NCBI GenBank assembly: GCA_015832175.1
Contig: WJXW01000004.1
Coordinates: 3,472,001 to 3,536,000, forward strand
Direction: 5' to 3'
DNA length: 64,000 bases
Source of the DNA: Paraphaeosphaeria minitans
Lineage: Eukaryota > Ascomycota > Dothideomycetes > Pleosporales > Didymosphaeriaceae
In this document: piece after piece, positions 54,735 through 64,000 of the stretch
How positions within the stretch are numbered: the stretch's first letter is position 1
Layout of the letters: every line of letters begins with the position of its first letter
Translations under genes and position numbers: made by a program
The notes under the pieces: generated by a model
Database searches by the model: none
The model's input: the letters and a program-made list of their open reading frames with translations, nothing else
Told to the model about the DNA's origin: nothing

Positions 54735-57700
54735 ATGTCGACCATCGAATCCTCTTCGTCTCCTTGGAACCTACCTAGTCAAACGTTGCGCAGGAAAGAA
54801 GAGTCGTCGGAGATTGAGCAGAACCTCTTCGACCTCGGCCTTGTAGGACATCGGCCCCGCAAGAAGAGCAGCCACCGCAAGGAGAAGCCCAAGACTGTCG
54901 TATTTGGCTCATCGACGGCCCACAGTAATTAACCACAGAAGCCGTGTCTCTGCGCTCGGTCCACTCATGTCTTTTCTAGGAGGCTATCGACCCAGCTCGC
55001 GCAGCTCCCATTCCAAGTTTGACAAGACGAGCCACCACGCGCAGGCCTTCTCCCGGAGCAACACAACCCTCGACTCCCAACCACCTCCGAGATCCGGCAG
55101 AGGCATGGCCGGCGTGCTCGACATTGAACGGTCTCGCACCCGCCGCGAGCGCACCTTCATCGGGAGCGAATGTGCTGTCTGCGAGGAGCCGTTGGAGCAC
55201 ACCCTCCGCGGCGAGCGCATACTCCAGCTGTCTTGCGGCCATGTCTCGCACGAGGCCTGCTTCTACGAATACATCCGCGAGTTTGATTCGCAGCACTGCC
55301 CGACATGCAATGCGACCCTCGGGCTCGACACCAGCCGCGGCGGCAATGTGTTGAATTTGGGTGAGTGCTGGCAGCCGCACACACGGTGGGGAGGGACGCT
55401 CGTCCCATCCTCCTCTCTTGGTACCTACACCTCCCCCTTGCCCTCAGACTGACCGAGGGCGCAGAGAAACTGAGCACCATGGTCCGATCCGGGCAGAATG
55501 ACTCCAACAGCAGCCACCGCAGCCAGCAAAACACGCCCACGCCATGGGACAACCAGACGGTGCGGAGCGAGGGTGCACCGCAGCAGCCGACAGGCAGGCC
55601 GCGAAACGACAGCGACATCAGCAGCCGGTACCAGCCATCACAGCCATCGCGGCCGCGGGACACGCAGCGAGACTCGTCCCACTCGCGAGAGCGGCTGGAA
55701 AACAACATGCGGTCGCAGTCGCGGCAGCACCTGCGCAGTGACAGCGGGGCGACGGGGATTGCATCTTCGGGAGACTATGCGGCCACGCACGACGGCAGAC
55801 GACACGACTACGACGTGCAGTCGATGGAGTCGAGCCTCAGCAGCCCGCGCGGCCTGCTGAAGAGCCCGATTCCGGCGCCCACGGTGACGGTGCGCAGCGA
55901 ATTCCCGACGCTGAGCAAGTCGCGGCAGCAGCAGAGCCTGACGTGCCTGGTGACGGTGGAGGTGGTCGAGGGCAAGTGGCGGCCTGATGCCGAAGACGTG
56001 CGCGGCGCACCCCCGATGCCGTCCATGGCGAGCGCGAGCGCCCCGGAGCAGTATGGGCGTGCAAAGTCCCCGGTGCGCAACCATCGACACCTGGACAGGC
56101 CGTATGCGTCCGAGGAGGTCTTGGACGACATCACCGAGGAGCTGCACGCGCGCGTCGACAACTGGCACGGCCTGGACTTCTCGCGGTTTGGCAAGCTGCG
56201 GCTGCACAGTCTCGTGCGCGTCGGCAAGGACCGCCAGTCGTGGCAGGAGCTCGAATGCTACCTCTTCTCCGAGATGCTCATCTGCGTCAAGGAGAAGAAG
56301 ACCAGCCCGCCAGACAAGTGGGACAGCGACACGAGCCCGCCCAAGAAGCCCAAGTGCACGCTCAAGGGCTCCATCCTCATCAAGAAGCACCTCAACCAGG
56401 TCGAGCACTCCCCCGACGAGGCCATCCTGACCCTGAGCCTGTCTGTGGCCGAGCTGCCCTCGTTCCACCTGCATTTCCAGAACCGGAGCCAGCTGGAGCT
56501 GTGGCGCCGTGCTCTGATGGACATTCGGATGGACTTCCCCCCCCCGCAGCGCCTGCCCGACTACGACCAGGACAACTCGGGCACCGAGGACGACGACTAC
56601 CGCCGGCCGAAGCGGATCTCGTCCATCGCCTCCTCGTACGGCGCCGCCCGGTCCACCGTCACCGCGCCCACCGAGTACACCAGCTCGCGCGCTGGCAGGG
56701 CCGAACCGCGCCCCTCAGGCGGGCTGCACGTGCCCCTGGACATGGTCGTCGTCATTCCCGTGTCTTCGTCGATGCAGGGCTTGAAGATCAACCTGCTGCG
56801 CGACACGCTCCGCTTCTTGGTGCAGAGCCTGGGAGAGCGCGACCGCATGGGTCTGGTCACCTTCGGCTCCAGCGGCGGCGGCGTGCCCATGGTAGGCATG
56901 ACGAGCAAGAACTGGAGAGACTGGTCCAAGGTGCTCGACTCGATCCGCCCCGTAGGCCAGAAGAGCCTCCGCGCAGATGTGGTGGAGGGTGCGAACGTGG
57001 CCATGGATCTGCTCATGCAGCGCAAGTCGAACAACCCGCTCTCCAGCATTCTCCTGATCAGCGACTCGTCGACATCGGACACGGAGAGCGTCGACTTTGT
57101 GATATCGCGAGCTGAGGCCGCAAAGTAAGTTTGACGTCGAAGCGCCCCTTCCCGTTCCGCGTCGCTGATGCTAGACAGGGTTACCATTCACTCTTTCGGT
57201 CTCGGCCTGACACACAAGCCCGACACCATGATCGAGCTCTCTACGCGTACGAAAGCGTCCTACACCTACGTAAAGGACTGGATGATGCTCCGTGAATGCG
57301 TAGCCGGTTGCCTCGGTTCTCTGCAGACGACCTCTCACCAAAACGTAAAGCTCAAGCTACGCCTCCCAGAAGGCTCTCCGGCAAAGTTCGTCAAGATTAG
57401 CGGCGCTCTCCACATCACCAAACGCGCTACGGGCCGCGACGCCGAGGCATCGTTGGGCGACCTGCGCTTCGGCGACAAGAGAGGTACGTTGACAAGTGGC
57501 AGCACACTCTAGACGACACTCTAGACAACGCTAGACGACACACTCTAGACCAGAAACTCTAGACAACCCACCTAAGACAACCCAGCGCTAACACCATCTG
57601 TAGATATCCTCGTACAGCTCGCCATCGCACCGGATACCGCGTCTCCGGAGCAGCTTCTGCAGGACCCTTGGGAAACCATCGTTTCCGGGCTGGAAGCCCT

Positions 57701-58463
57701 AGGTGGGCCCCTCGACCAGGACGATTCCCGTACCCTCAGTGTCGAAGAAGTTCCGTTGATCCAGGCGGACCTCATCTACGGCGACATCCTTCGGGACGGC
57801 TCAATCGCACACCTACCACGCCCATCCCTGCTAGCCATCACCATCTTGCCTTCGTCGTCGAGGAAGAACTCAAGCAGCCGACCATCGACACCACCTATCC
57901 CGCCGCATCCTCATGTTGTGCAGCGGCGAATGGAACTGCTCACCTCAGACATGCTGACTCGCGCGCTTACTTTGGTCTCACGGGGTCAACATGACCGGGC
58001 ACATCATTTGCTGAAAGAGACGAGGAGTATATTGAAGGGTCTCGGAAAGGGTGGCCTCCCTCCGCTTCCTCCGCCTGGTCACCGACGAAACGACCCGTCG
58101 AGCGCACTCGGCAGCACGGGTCAAAGCTCCCCAGTGGCCGGCAGCGACCGCCCGAGGACACCGTCGCCGCACGCGGAGAATCCCTTTACGCCGGCCGCTG
58201 GCATCGATGCGACCACTATGCATGCCCTCGACGCCGAGTTGGAGTCGAGCTTGGAATGGATCAACCACCCTGCAGTGTTTGGCCGGGACTCGCGCAAGGC
58301 TGTGCTCCAAGCGATTGGCGTCATCTCCTCCCAGCGTGCATACACCTTCCGGACACTTTCCGAAGGGCTGTGGGCCGAACGCATCTTGGGCGTCAAGCGC
58401 CTCGCTGAGCGTGCGCGGGAGTGGCGCGAGGCCGACGACCAGCCGCTCATGGAAGAACAATAG
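54735..58463 (+). CDS. RING-H2 + PH + vWA scaffold protein, Far1-related
   Basis: Five exons: 54735-54924, 54980-55360, 55465-57124, 57179-57483 and 57604-58463. All four introns restore codons, giving 1131 aa. The N-terminus holds NLFDLGLVGHRPRKK. A RING-type zinc site spans about residues 128-176 (CAVCEEPLEH, CGHVSHEACF, CPTCNATLG). After a long Ser/Arg/Gln-rich linker comes a PH domain near 415-550 (HSLVRVGKDRQSWQELECYL, ILIKKHLNQVEH, ELWRRALMDIRMDF). A von Willebrand A domain begins near 616 (DMVVVIPVSSSMQGLKINLL) and runs into exon 4 (HSFGLGLTHKPDTMIELSTR). The C-terminal 300 residues are helical. RING-PH-vWA is the architecture of yeast Far1 and Ste5, scaffolds in pheromone and MAPK signalling. 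The vWA MIDAS reads IPVSSS, where DxSxS is usual, so metal binding is doubtful. Confidence 0.87.
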
Positions 58464-59732
58464 CTCTCTTCCGGCCCTGGGGATTCTCACGCACCGCCTA
58501 CGCATTTCTACTGTAACATATTCTTTTGGCGACTAGCCAGCCTTCACTTCCTGGATGTCCTCTATGTTCGGACCTACCTTGGATGACGTTTGATTACGGC
58601 GAGTCGACGATGACTTATCACGGGCCCTTTGATCGTGTCTGCATTGCGGTATTTTAGGTTCTGGGGAGGGAGGGGGGGGGGGTCGATCTTGGGGCCTGCA
58701 CGCGTCCTCGTCCTTGTTTTCCTTTGTTTACGAATGATACCACCAGCAGCGATATGCCGCCTGTTCTTCTCCTTTGCGCAACCAGTCGGATCGGGAAACG
58801 AAATTATCGAGTGGTTTTCTCTTTGGGATGATACCACCTTGTTGTTCACAGCGTCGCTCTAGACAGCAATCCAATGAATTTCTTTGACACACACCAACCC
58901 ATCTTTTCTCAAACCACAGTGTCAATTTTTCCTTCTTCTTCTATTGTTTCCTGTTTATTCTCTCTTTCTTCCTTTCTTTCATCTGCTCCAGCCACGACCC
59001 ACGGATTGCGGTGGTGAGCCTGCAGATGGGGTTTTCGCCAGGGGGTCGTGAGGCGGCGCTTGCAGCAATCCGCCCTCGTCCCAAGTCCGTCAACCACGCG
59101 CCCACAATCGCACACGCATCCCAATCGATCGGCGGCCTCCCGGTCCCCATCGTTCGTGGCTAAAGCGTCGATGCACGCACGCATGCTCACGTCGGGCTCG
59201 AGACTTGGGTGCGTTTTGGCCCCAGCTAGGTAGGTACCGGTATCTACCCCAACATACATAGTAGGTGCTGTTCGTTCCTACATGTCGCCCTGGATATCGA
59301 TACCAAGTCCATTCTGGATACCCGGTCTACCCTAGATACCAAGTCCACTCCCCTGGCCGACTCGCGAGAACCGCAGCAGCAGCAGCAGCAGCAGCACCAC
59401 CACCACCACCCTGGCCACATGCTTCGGCGACCAAAGGACCACTCGCAACGGCCGCTCCGCCTCGCAGCCCCCATTAAATCCCGTCTGCGGGACCTGAGCC
59501 TCGCAATCTACGGTGCATGCACGGCGACTCGACCATGCAGGCGCGCTACGGCCGTCGTCGAGTGTGGCGTGTGAGTTCGCGTGGACCGGTGATTTCGCCT
59601 GCTATTCCAGGGCGCGAGTCGCTGCGTCTTGGGTAGTTTTCTTTTCTTTTTTCCCTTCGGGACGTGGCGACCATGTGGCTGCGCATTTCAGACCGGACTT
59701 CACCGGGGCTCGTGGGTGTGCGTGTGGTGGGT

Positions 59733-59760
59733 TATATATATATATATATATATATATATG
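59733..59760. repeat. (TA)n microsatellite
   Basis: About 13 copies of TA without interruption. Confidence 0.95.
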
Positions 59761-60329
59761 TCGCACGGTGCGAGATGACGCTGTGCTGCCTCTTGCTGGG
59801 TACTGCCTTCGGACAGGTCCCTGCGGCGTCACAGACATCCGTCTTGGAGGATTACCGTACACCGCGCTGGAGCTGGACAGGAGTATGGTACAGTGGTCCG
59901 CTGTGCTTGATGCTGAACTCGAGACTTGTTTCGCCCCATCATCGTCAACAGCACAGCACAGCACAGCACAGCGCGCCCCCAGCGTTCGCCTGCGCGCGCC
60001 GTACCGCCCGTCGGCCTATGTCCAACCAGATGGCCATCTCGCCAATGGTAGCGGTGAGCGGAGGGTGTGGTTCGCCGAGTGTCAGCGGTGCGGGTGTGGC
60101 TGCCCCCTTCCCCCTCTCCCGAATGCGGAGAGTGACGGGTCCGTGGGCTGGATTTGCGCTGATCTTCCCTCTTGCGCCTCGTCCTCGCGGGTGCTGTGTG
60201 CACAGTAGATATGCATACAGGGCAAGGACGGGCATGCGTAGGGACTCGTGAGGTGTGCGTCGAGCGTGTTGACCGAGGTTATCATCGTGTCATCCTCGTT
60301 CGGCAATGGTACCTAAGTGGATTGTAGAT

Positions 60330-60351
60330 AGATAGATAGATAGATAGATGC
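60330..60351. repeat. (GATA)n microsatellite
   Basis: Five copies of AGAT/GATA in a row. Confidence 0.93.
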
Positions 60352-60792
60352 CGTCTTTTGGTTGCCTTTAGAAAGCCGATGGATGCGATCGCATCGGGAA
60401 GGCCCTCTCGTATTCGACTTGGCCTCAACGGCCTGGTCCGTCATGGGTTCTAGGTCGATGGTCGGATCGTCGTAGGTACTCGCACACGCGGTGTAAAATC
60501 GACCTCGTACAGAGACAGGCTTCGCACCAGACGACGTTTCGAGCCGTGGAAGAAGGCATCCTTGTGGCCCGCAGACGCAGGGTGTTTTTCTCTACGGTAC
60601 CTACATGAGCAGGTCGAATCGAGTCCTCCTCTGCAGCGACGCAGGAACCACGAGGCATTGCGGAGCGCGTGCTGCCGTCTTAGCACGTGTGCCTGCTCGT
60701 AGATGCAGCACGCATGCATTCCTACCAACTCCACAGTGTCCACAAAGCAAAGCTCGGTAGCAGCGTGCAGACAGACGGCCTCTTGCCCACAG

Positions 60793-60826
60793 CTACCTAC
60801 CTACCTACCTACCTACCTACCTACCT
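60793..60826. repeat. (CTAC)n microsatellite
   Basis: Eight copies of CTAC/CCTA, the longest run of the TACCTACC word scattered through the window. Confidence 0.95.
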
Positions 60827-60867
60827 GAAAACTCTACGCTTCCCTCGCGCTCGCAATAGCTCCCTCC

Positions 60868-60942
60868 GCCATGATATCTCCCGCCGTTATGATATCTCCC
60901 GCCGTTATGATATCTCCCGCCGTTATGATATCTCCCGCCGCA
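60868..60942. repeat. 18-bp tandem repeat with the palindrome GATATC
   Basis: Four copies of ATGATATCTCCCGCCGTT, nearly identical. Each unit contains GATATC, which is its own reverse complement. Confidence 0.93.
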
Positions 60943-61608
60943 TATATACGCCGTCGCCATCGAAGGGTCTCGAAGCGGGCAGAGCCTCGAAGGATTGACC
61001 CGCAGTGCGCACGTCGGTGGAGGCAGCGCATCCCCCCTCAAAACGTGCTAGGTACGAGTAGGTAGCCGTGCTTGCGACTCGAAGCCTTGCGCTGAGGAAC
61101 GTCCGGGATCGTGCCGTCCGTCGTCGACCTCGCTCACCAGCCACATTGCGGACGCGTGCTTAACCGGTGTAGCAGGAGGGAAAACGATATACTGCTGCAG
61201 GAGGAGCGGATGGGCGGGCCTCGGGTTGCGTGAACAGGCGCCGGGCCAAAGCAAGAGACGACGTTGGGCCCTCAACGTCGCGAGGGGGGCGCCGTCCCTC
61301 CATCCAAACTACCTATCCACCACCCTTCACCCAACCCATCGACCATGTTCAGGCCGGACAACCTCTTTGCGTCGACCAACACTGCACCTCGCCCGTTGCA
61401 GGCAGTTGTGCCGCCACATCCCGTGTGCAGGTGCCGCGCCCTTCGCGACCCAGCCGTGGTGCGATGCAATGCCCAAGGCCCCATGGACTACCCACCTACG
61501 CCCCACTGCAGCGGCCTGATAACCGTTCACATCGTGCATCTGCGATAATCTCCCCATGCGTATAACACGTTGTGAAGCGATGGGAGAGTGCGAAAGTAGG
61601 TACCGTAC

Positions 61609-61640
61609 CCATCTCCTCCTCCTCCTCCTCCTCCTCCTCC
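61609..61640. repeat. (CTC)n microsatellite
   Basis: About ten copies of CTC/TCC; followed 80 bp later by a CTCGT/CTCGC pentamer run at 61722-61756. Confidence 0.95.
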
Positions 61641-61721
61641 TGCCGCCACCCGTCATGTCCAGACTCTCGCAAAACGACTTCCACAGGTGACGGCGACCAT
61701 CTCTTTCCACCCTCTCGCCTC

Positions 61722-61756
61722 GTCTCGTCTCGTCTCGCCTCGCCTCGCCTCGCCTC
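61722..61756. repeat. Pentamer repeat CTCGT then CTCGC
   Basis: Seven pentamers, CTCGT changing to CTCGC half-way. The same CTCGT pentamer occurs at 53980-54000. Confidence 0.93.
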
Positions 61757-62990
61757 CCTCTCCCGCGTGCGTCGCACGTGAAAATCCTCCGGCCTGCCCA
61801 TGCTCACCCCCCCGAGGCGTGGGGACCTGCTCCCGCGATGCGGCACGCCTTGTGACAATCAGGAACTGTGACGGAGCAGGGTTCGCTGCAGCTGCAATGT
61901 GACGCCGAAGGGGGAAGGGCTGCAAGCTGTGTTCCGAGAGGCTACGCACCTTTGGTCAAAAAGCGTGGGCGGAAGCCCCACCCAAGACCCAGTGAAGTGG
62001 AGTTTTCTCTTTTTAGCCTTTCGTCGCACCATGCGCGAGGGAGCGACGGGTTGGAATCTGGCAGGTTTGACGGCGCGCAGGCCGGCTGTTCGCAAGCTGA
62101 GGTTGCGAGGGCATGCGTGAGCGGCGGCGGGCTGCTGGTCGGGGGAGCTCGGTTGAGTCGTGAGAAGTTGGGCTGCTGGCACGAGTCAAGTTGTGGTTCG
62201 ACGGCAAGGTCGTGTGCGAAACGAAAGTGGGATTCATGCTTCGTTGTGGTCGTGGTGGATGTACTTGTTTCGAAGACCCAACCGAGGCAACGCCGTAGGT
62301 ACCGGAGGCAGTGTACACCATCTCGGGCATGACCATGTGTTGTTGAGCACATTGAGCAGTAGTTTACAGCAAGTCAAGCTTGCACGTCCACAGGGCAAAG
62401 CACACCGTGTAGACGGAAATCACGTGTTTCAGCAAGAGCGCTGGAGCTTTGAAGGTTTTGAGATGGCCATTGTTGTGTTCTCGCCGATATCCAGCAGTAA
62501 CCCGCAAAGCCTTTGTGATTGCAGAGCACGTACGGAGGTATTGGACAAAGACTTTCGGAGGCGTCGCGGCTCTGCCAGTACGAGGTTTTGGCACTGGTGA
62601 CCATACATCGACAGTCGTTCGGACTACCAGACTCGGTGTGCCCCAAGCCGATGGCTGAACAGAACAACGCTCAGGAAATCGCTCACCCCTGTTAATTAAG
62701 GTGCTTTATGTTTACCTTTGTTCGACCTCAGATCACGTTGTCAGCCATTCTGCTTTCATCGAAAAAGGTGGCATCTCAGTCTTTAAGGCTATCGAACAAA
62801 GACACATGTCGTCTTGACACTGCCTCCTGCCATGGATACAAATATGGGATGGTTCGACTTTCGATGTTGTGTATGTTAACTGACTACAGCGGCTATACTC
62901 GGACCATCGTAGCCAAACATGTCATCAACGGCGACAGCGACAAAAGTGGTGAGCGAGGAACCAAGAGTAAATGCTTCGTCATCATTCAAA

Positions 62991-64000
62991 ATGGATCGAC
63001 AGCAATCATCGTCAAGTGAGCCGGAAAAGACACTGCTTCACACAATCATCTTCTTTCCAATCGACTACGACGATCCGGAAAATATGTCTATAGCCGCAGT
63101 CGAGAATGCCGACAACTCCCTCAGTACTGGACCGCACAAACACATGGTCCGCCGGCCACATCGAGATCAAGCTGACAGGGCCGTCGAGGATATGCAAGAG
63201 TACTTTCAAGACGCACACTTTGCCAGAGTGCAAAGAAGATTGCGCTCAATCTACTTCTACAGCCGGAGAAATTTCGAAAAGGAAAAAATCTACACCGAAG
63301 GATCCGACACCTACGCAGCCGAAGAGAAGGAGGGCGAGACCACGTCCCGTCGGTTCCTCCATCAGATGCCCGTTTTCATGTCCATGCTCGACCACATGGG
63401 GTTCAGGACGATATATGCGCGCAACCTCCGATCCGCCATCCGCCACGCCAGGAGGCTGAAACGGGAGATCCACGACTTGAAGTCGCCTGAATTCCGGCCG
63501 ACGAGGACGCCCCGGATGTCTATGACTTCGAACCCTTTCGCCGTGAGCCCCACAACGCCAGGAATCGCCCCGCCGGACCAGAAAGTCATGCTTCTCACCT
63601 ACCGCATGGTCGGCTCCAGGATACACATGGACAGCCGCGCTTACGACGCCCACGTGGGCGAGGGTGTGTTGGTGTACCCGTCGCGCGACGAGGTCGCCCT
63701 GGACAGCGCCAAGATCTACGATATCCAGGCCTTCGACGAGGTCGCCAAGCAGGGCAACCACTGGAGACCTGCGTGGCACGATTGCGACATGAAGAGCGCA
63801 ATGTCGGGGGGCACACGGTGTCCGTTCGAGAGGCAGCCGTATCGCAACCTGTGGCACGGCAAGTCGCAGATCCTGAAGCGCGGCCATAGCAGCTGCACCT
63901 CCATGGTGGACACCATCGCCTGGGGGCGCTTCGCCGAGCCGGCTTGCTACAGAGCGTTGCAGCGGTTCCATCGCGAGCTCAAGAGGAAGGATCTCAAGCA
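62991..64000 (+). CDS. Unrecognised protein, 3' end cut by the window
   Basis: Open from the ATG at 62991 to the window edge (336 codons plus two bases) with no stop, read directly from the sequence. It starts MDRQQSSSSEPEKTLLHT. It is charged and ordered in the first part (HFARVQRRLRSIYFYSRRNF, MPVFMSMLDHMGFRTIYARN, RSAIRHARRLKREI), has a short Ser/Thr/Pro linker (TSNPFAVSPTTPGIAPP), and then a second ordered part with Cys, Trp and His (HWRPAWHDCDMKSA, YRNLWHGKSQILKRG). The length of open frame, the base composition and the absence of stops support a real gene. The frames on the other strand (63246-63971) and in the other plus frame (63106-63459) are shadows. No family is recognised; an intron after the edge is likely. 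Confidence 0.65.
   Translation, partial: MDRQQSSSSEPEKTLLHTIIFFPIDYDDPENMSIAAVENADNSLSTGPHKHMVRRPHRDQADRAVEDMQEYFQDAHFARVQRRLRSIYFYSRRNFEKEKIYTEGSDTYAAEEKEGETTSRRFLHQMPVFMSMLDHMGFRTIYARNLRSAIRHARRLKREIHDLKSPEFRPTRTPRMSMTSNPFAVSPTTPGIAPPDQKVMLLTYRMVGSRIHMDSRAYDAHVGEGVLVYPSRDEVALDSAKIYDIQAFDEVAKQGNHWRPAWHDCDMKSAMSGGTRCPFERQPYRNLWHGKSQILKRGHSSCTSMVDTIAWGRFAEPACYRALQRFHRELKRKDLK

Larger units (their letters stand above)
58464..62990. other. Gene-poor region of about 4.5 kb with microsatellites
   Basis: No gene supported. It contains a G run (58670-58681), CAG tracts (59375-59395), a TA run, GATA and CTAC arrays, an 18-bp repeat and CTC tracts, listed separately. Frames at 59513-60208 and 59664-60251 read through the TA repeat and are rejected. 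Confidence 0.5.

Noticed and set aside
59513..60251. Frames of 231 and 195 codons across the TA repeat
   Set aside because: Both translate the TA tract as an Ile-Tyr run and overlap each other in two frames; chance openings.
63246..63971. 241-codon minus-strand frame at the right edge
   Set aside because: The plus strand carries a longer unterminated frame with better protein character; the minus one is rich in Val/Gly/His/Arg as shadows are.
1..64000. tRNA genes
   Set aside because: I looked for GTTCRANYC-type T-loops with matching A and B boxes on both strands by eye and found none convincing; a covariance-model scan would be decisive.

Overview
The window is nuclear DNA of a filamentous ascomycete (Pezizomycotina). 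Nearly every gene is interrupted by short introns of about 45-130 nt with GTRNGY donors, CTAAC-type branch points and CAG/TAG acceptors. CUG reads well as leucine. Spacers are rich in microsatellites, minisatellites and the TACCTACC/GGTAGGTA word common in such genomes. Gene content fits Dothideomycetes or a near relative, but this is inference; no rRNA, tRNA or mitochondrial marker was found.

Layout. 0.7-1.7 kb: a secreted Con-13-like protein (-). 3.8-4.9 kb and 6.3-8.0 kb: two unrecognised fungal proteins (-). 9.8-10.4 kb: a small hypothetical (+). 11.3-12.0 kb: a TMEM170-like membrane protein (-), divergent from PEX8 (12.1-14.25 kb, +), which ends in the peroxisomal signal SKL. 15.75-17.6 kb: a 2-Cys peroxiredoxin with a very long disordered tail. 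18-19.7 kb: a RING protein (-). 20.3-21.4 kb: a Nudix hydrolase (+). 22.7-23.7 kb: an Ecl1-type life-span regulatory factor (-), with a perfect 36-bp minisatellite upstream. 25.1-26.6 kb: the eEF2-lysine methyltransferase EFM3 (-), divergent from ribosomal protein eS24 (27.0-27.6 kb, +). 28.5-30.6 kb: the SWR1 subunit SWC2/YL1 (-). 32.8-36.3 kb: an RRM + Pumilio RNA-binding protein (+). 38.1-39.45 kb: mRNA guanylyltransferase (-). 39.8-40.8 kb: the cytochrome bc1 assembly factor CBP3 (-). 41.2-42.0 kb: a hypothetical (-). 42.8-46.3 kb: a tandem array of three small secreted cysteine-rich paralogues (+), the third frameshifted. 47.0-49.2 kb: a large unrecognised protein (-). 49.4-54.7 kb: a gene-poor, repeat-rich stretch. 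54.7-58.5 kb: a RING + PH + vWA scaffold resembling Far1 (+). 58.5-63.0 kb: a second gene-poor stretch. 62.99 kb to the end: an open partial gene (+).

Most recognised genes are unlinked housekeeping functions (translation, mRNA capping, chromatin, peroxisome, mitochondrion). There is no sign of a biosynthetic cluster, transposon or phage. The most novel element is the secreted-protein array at 42.8-46.3 kb: its members share a six-cysteine framework and a TIYKD core, have three different intron layouts, and are separated by a 42-bp repeat whose units look like intron 3' ends. I do not recognise the family. Splice junctions below were derived by eye from splice signals, frame continuity and expected family sequence; they are not backed by transcripts.
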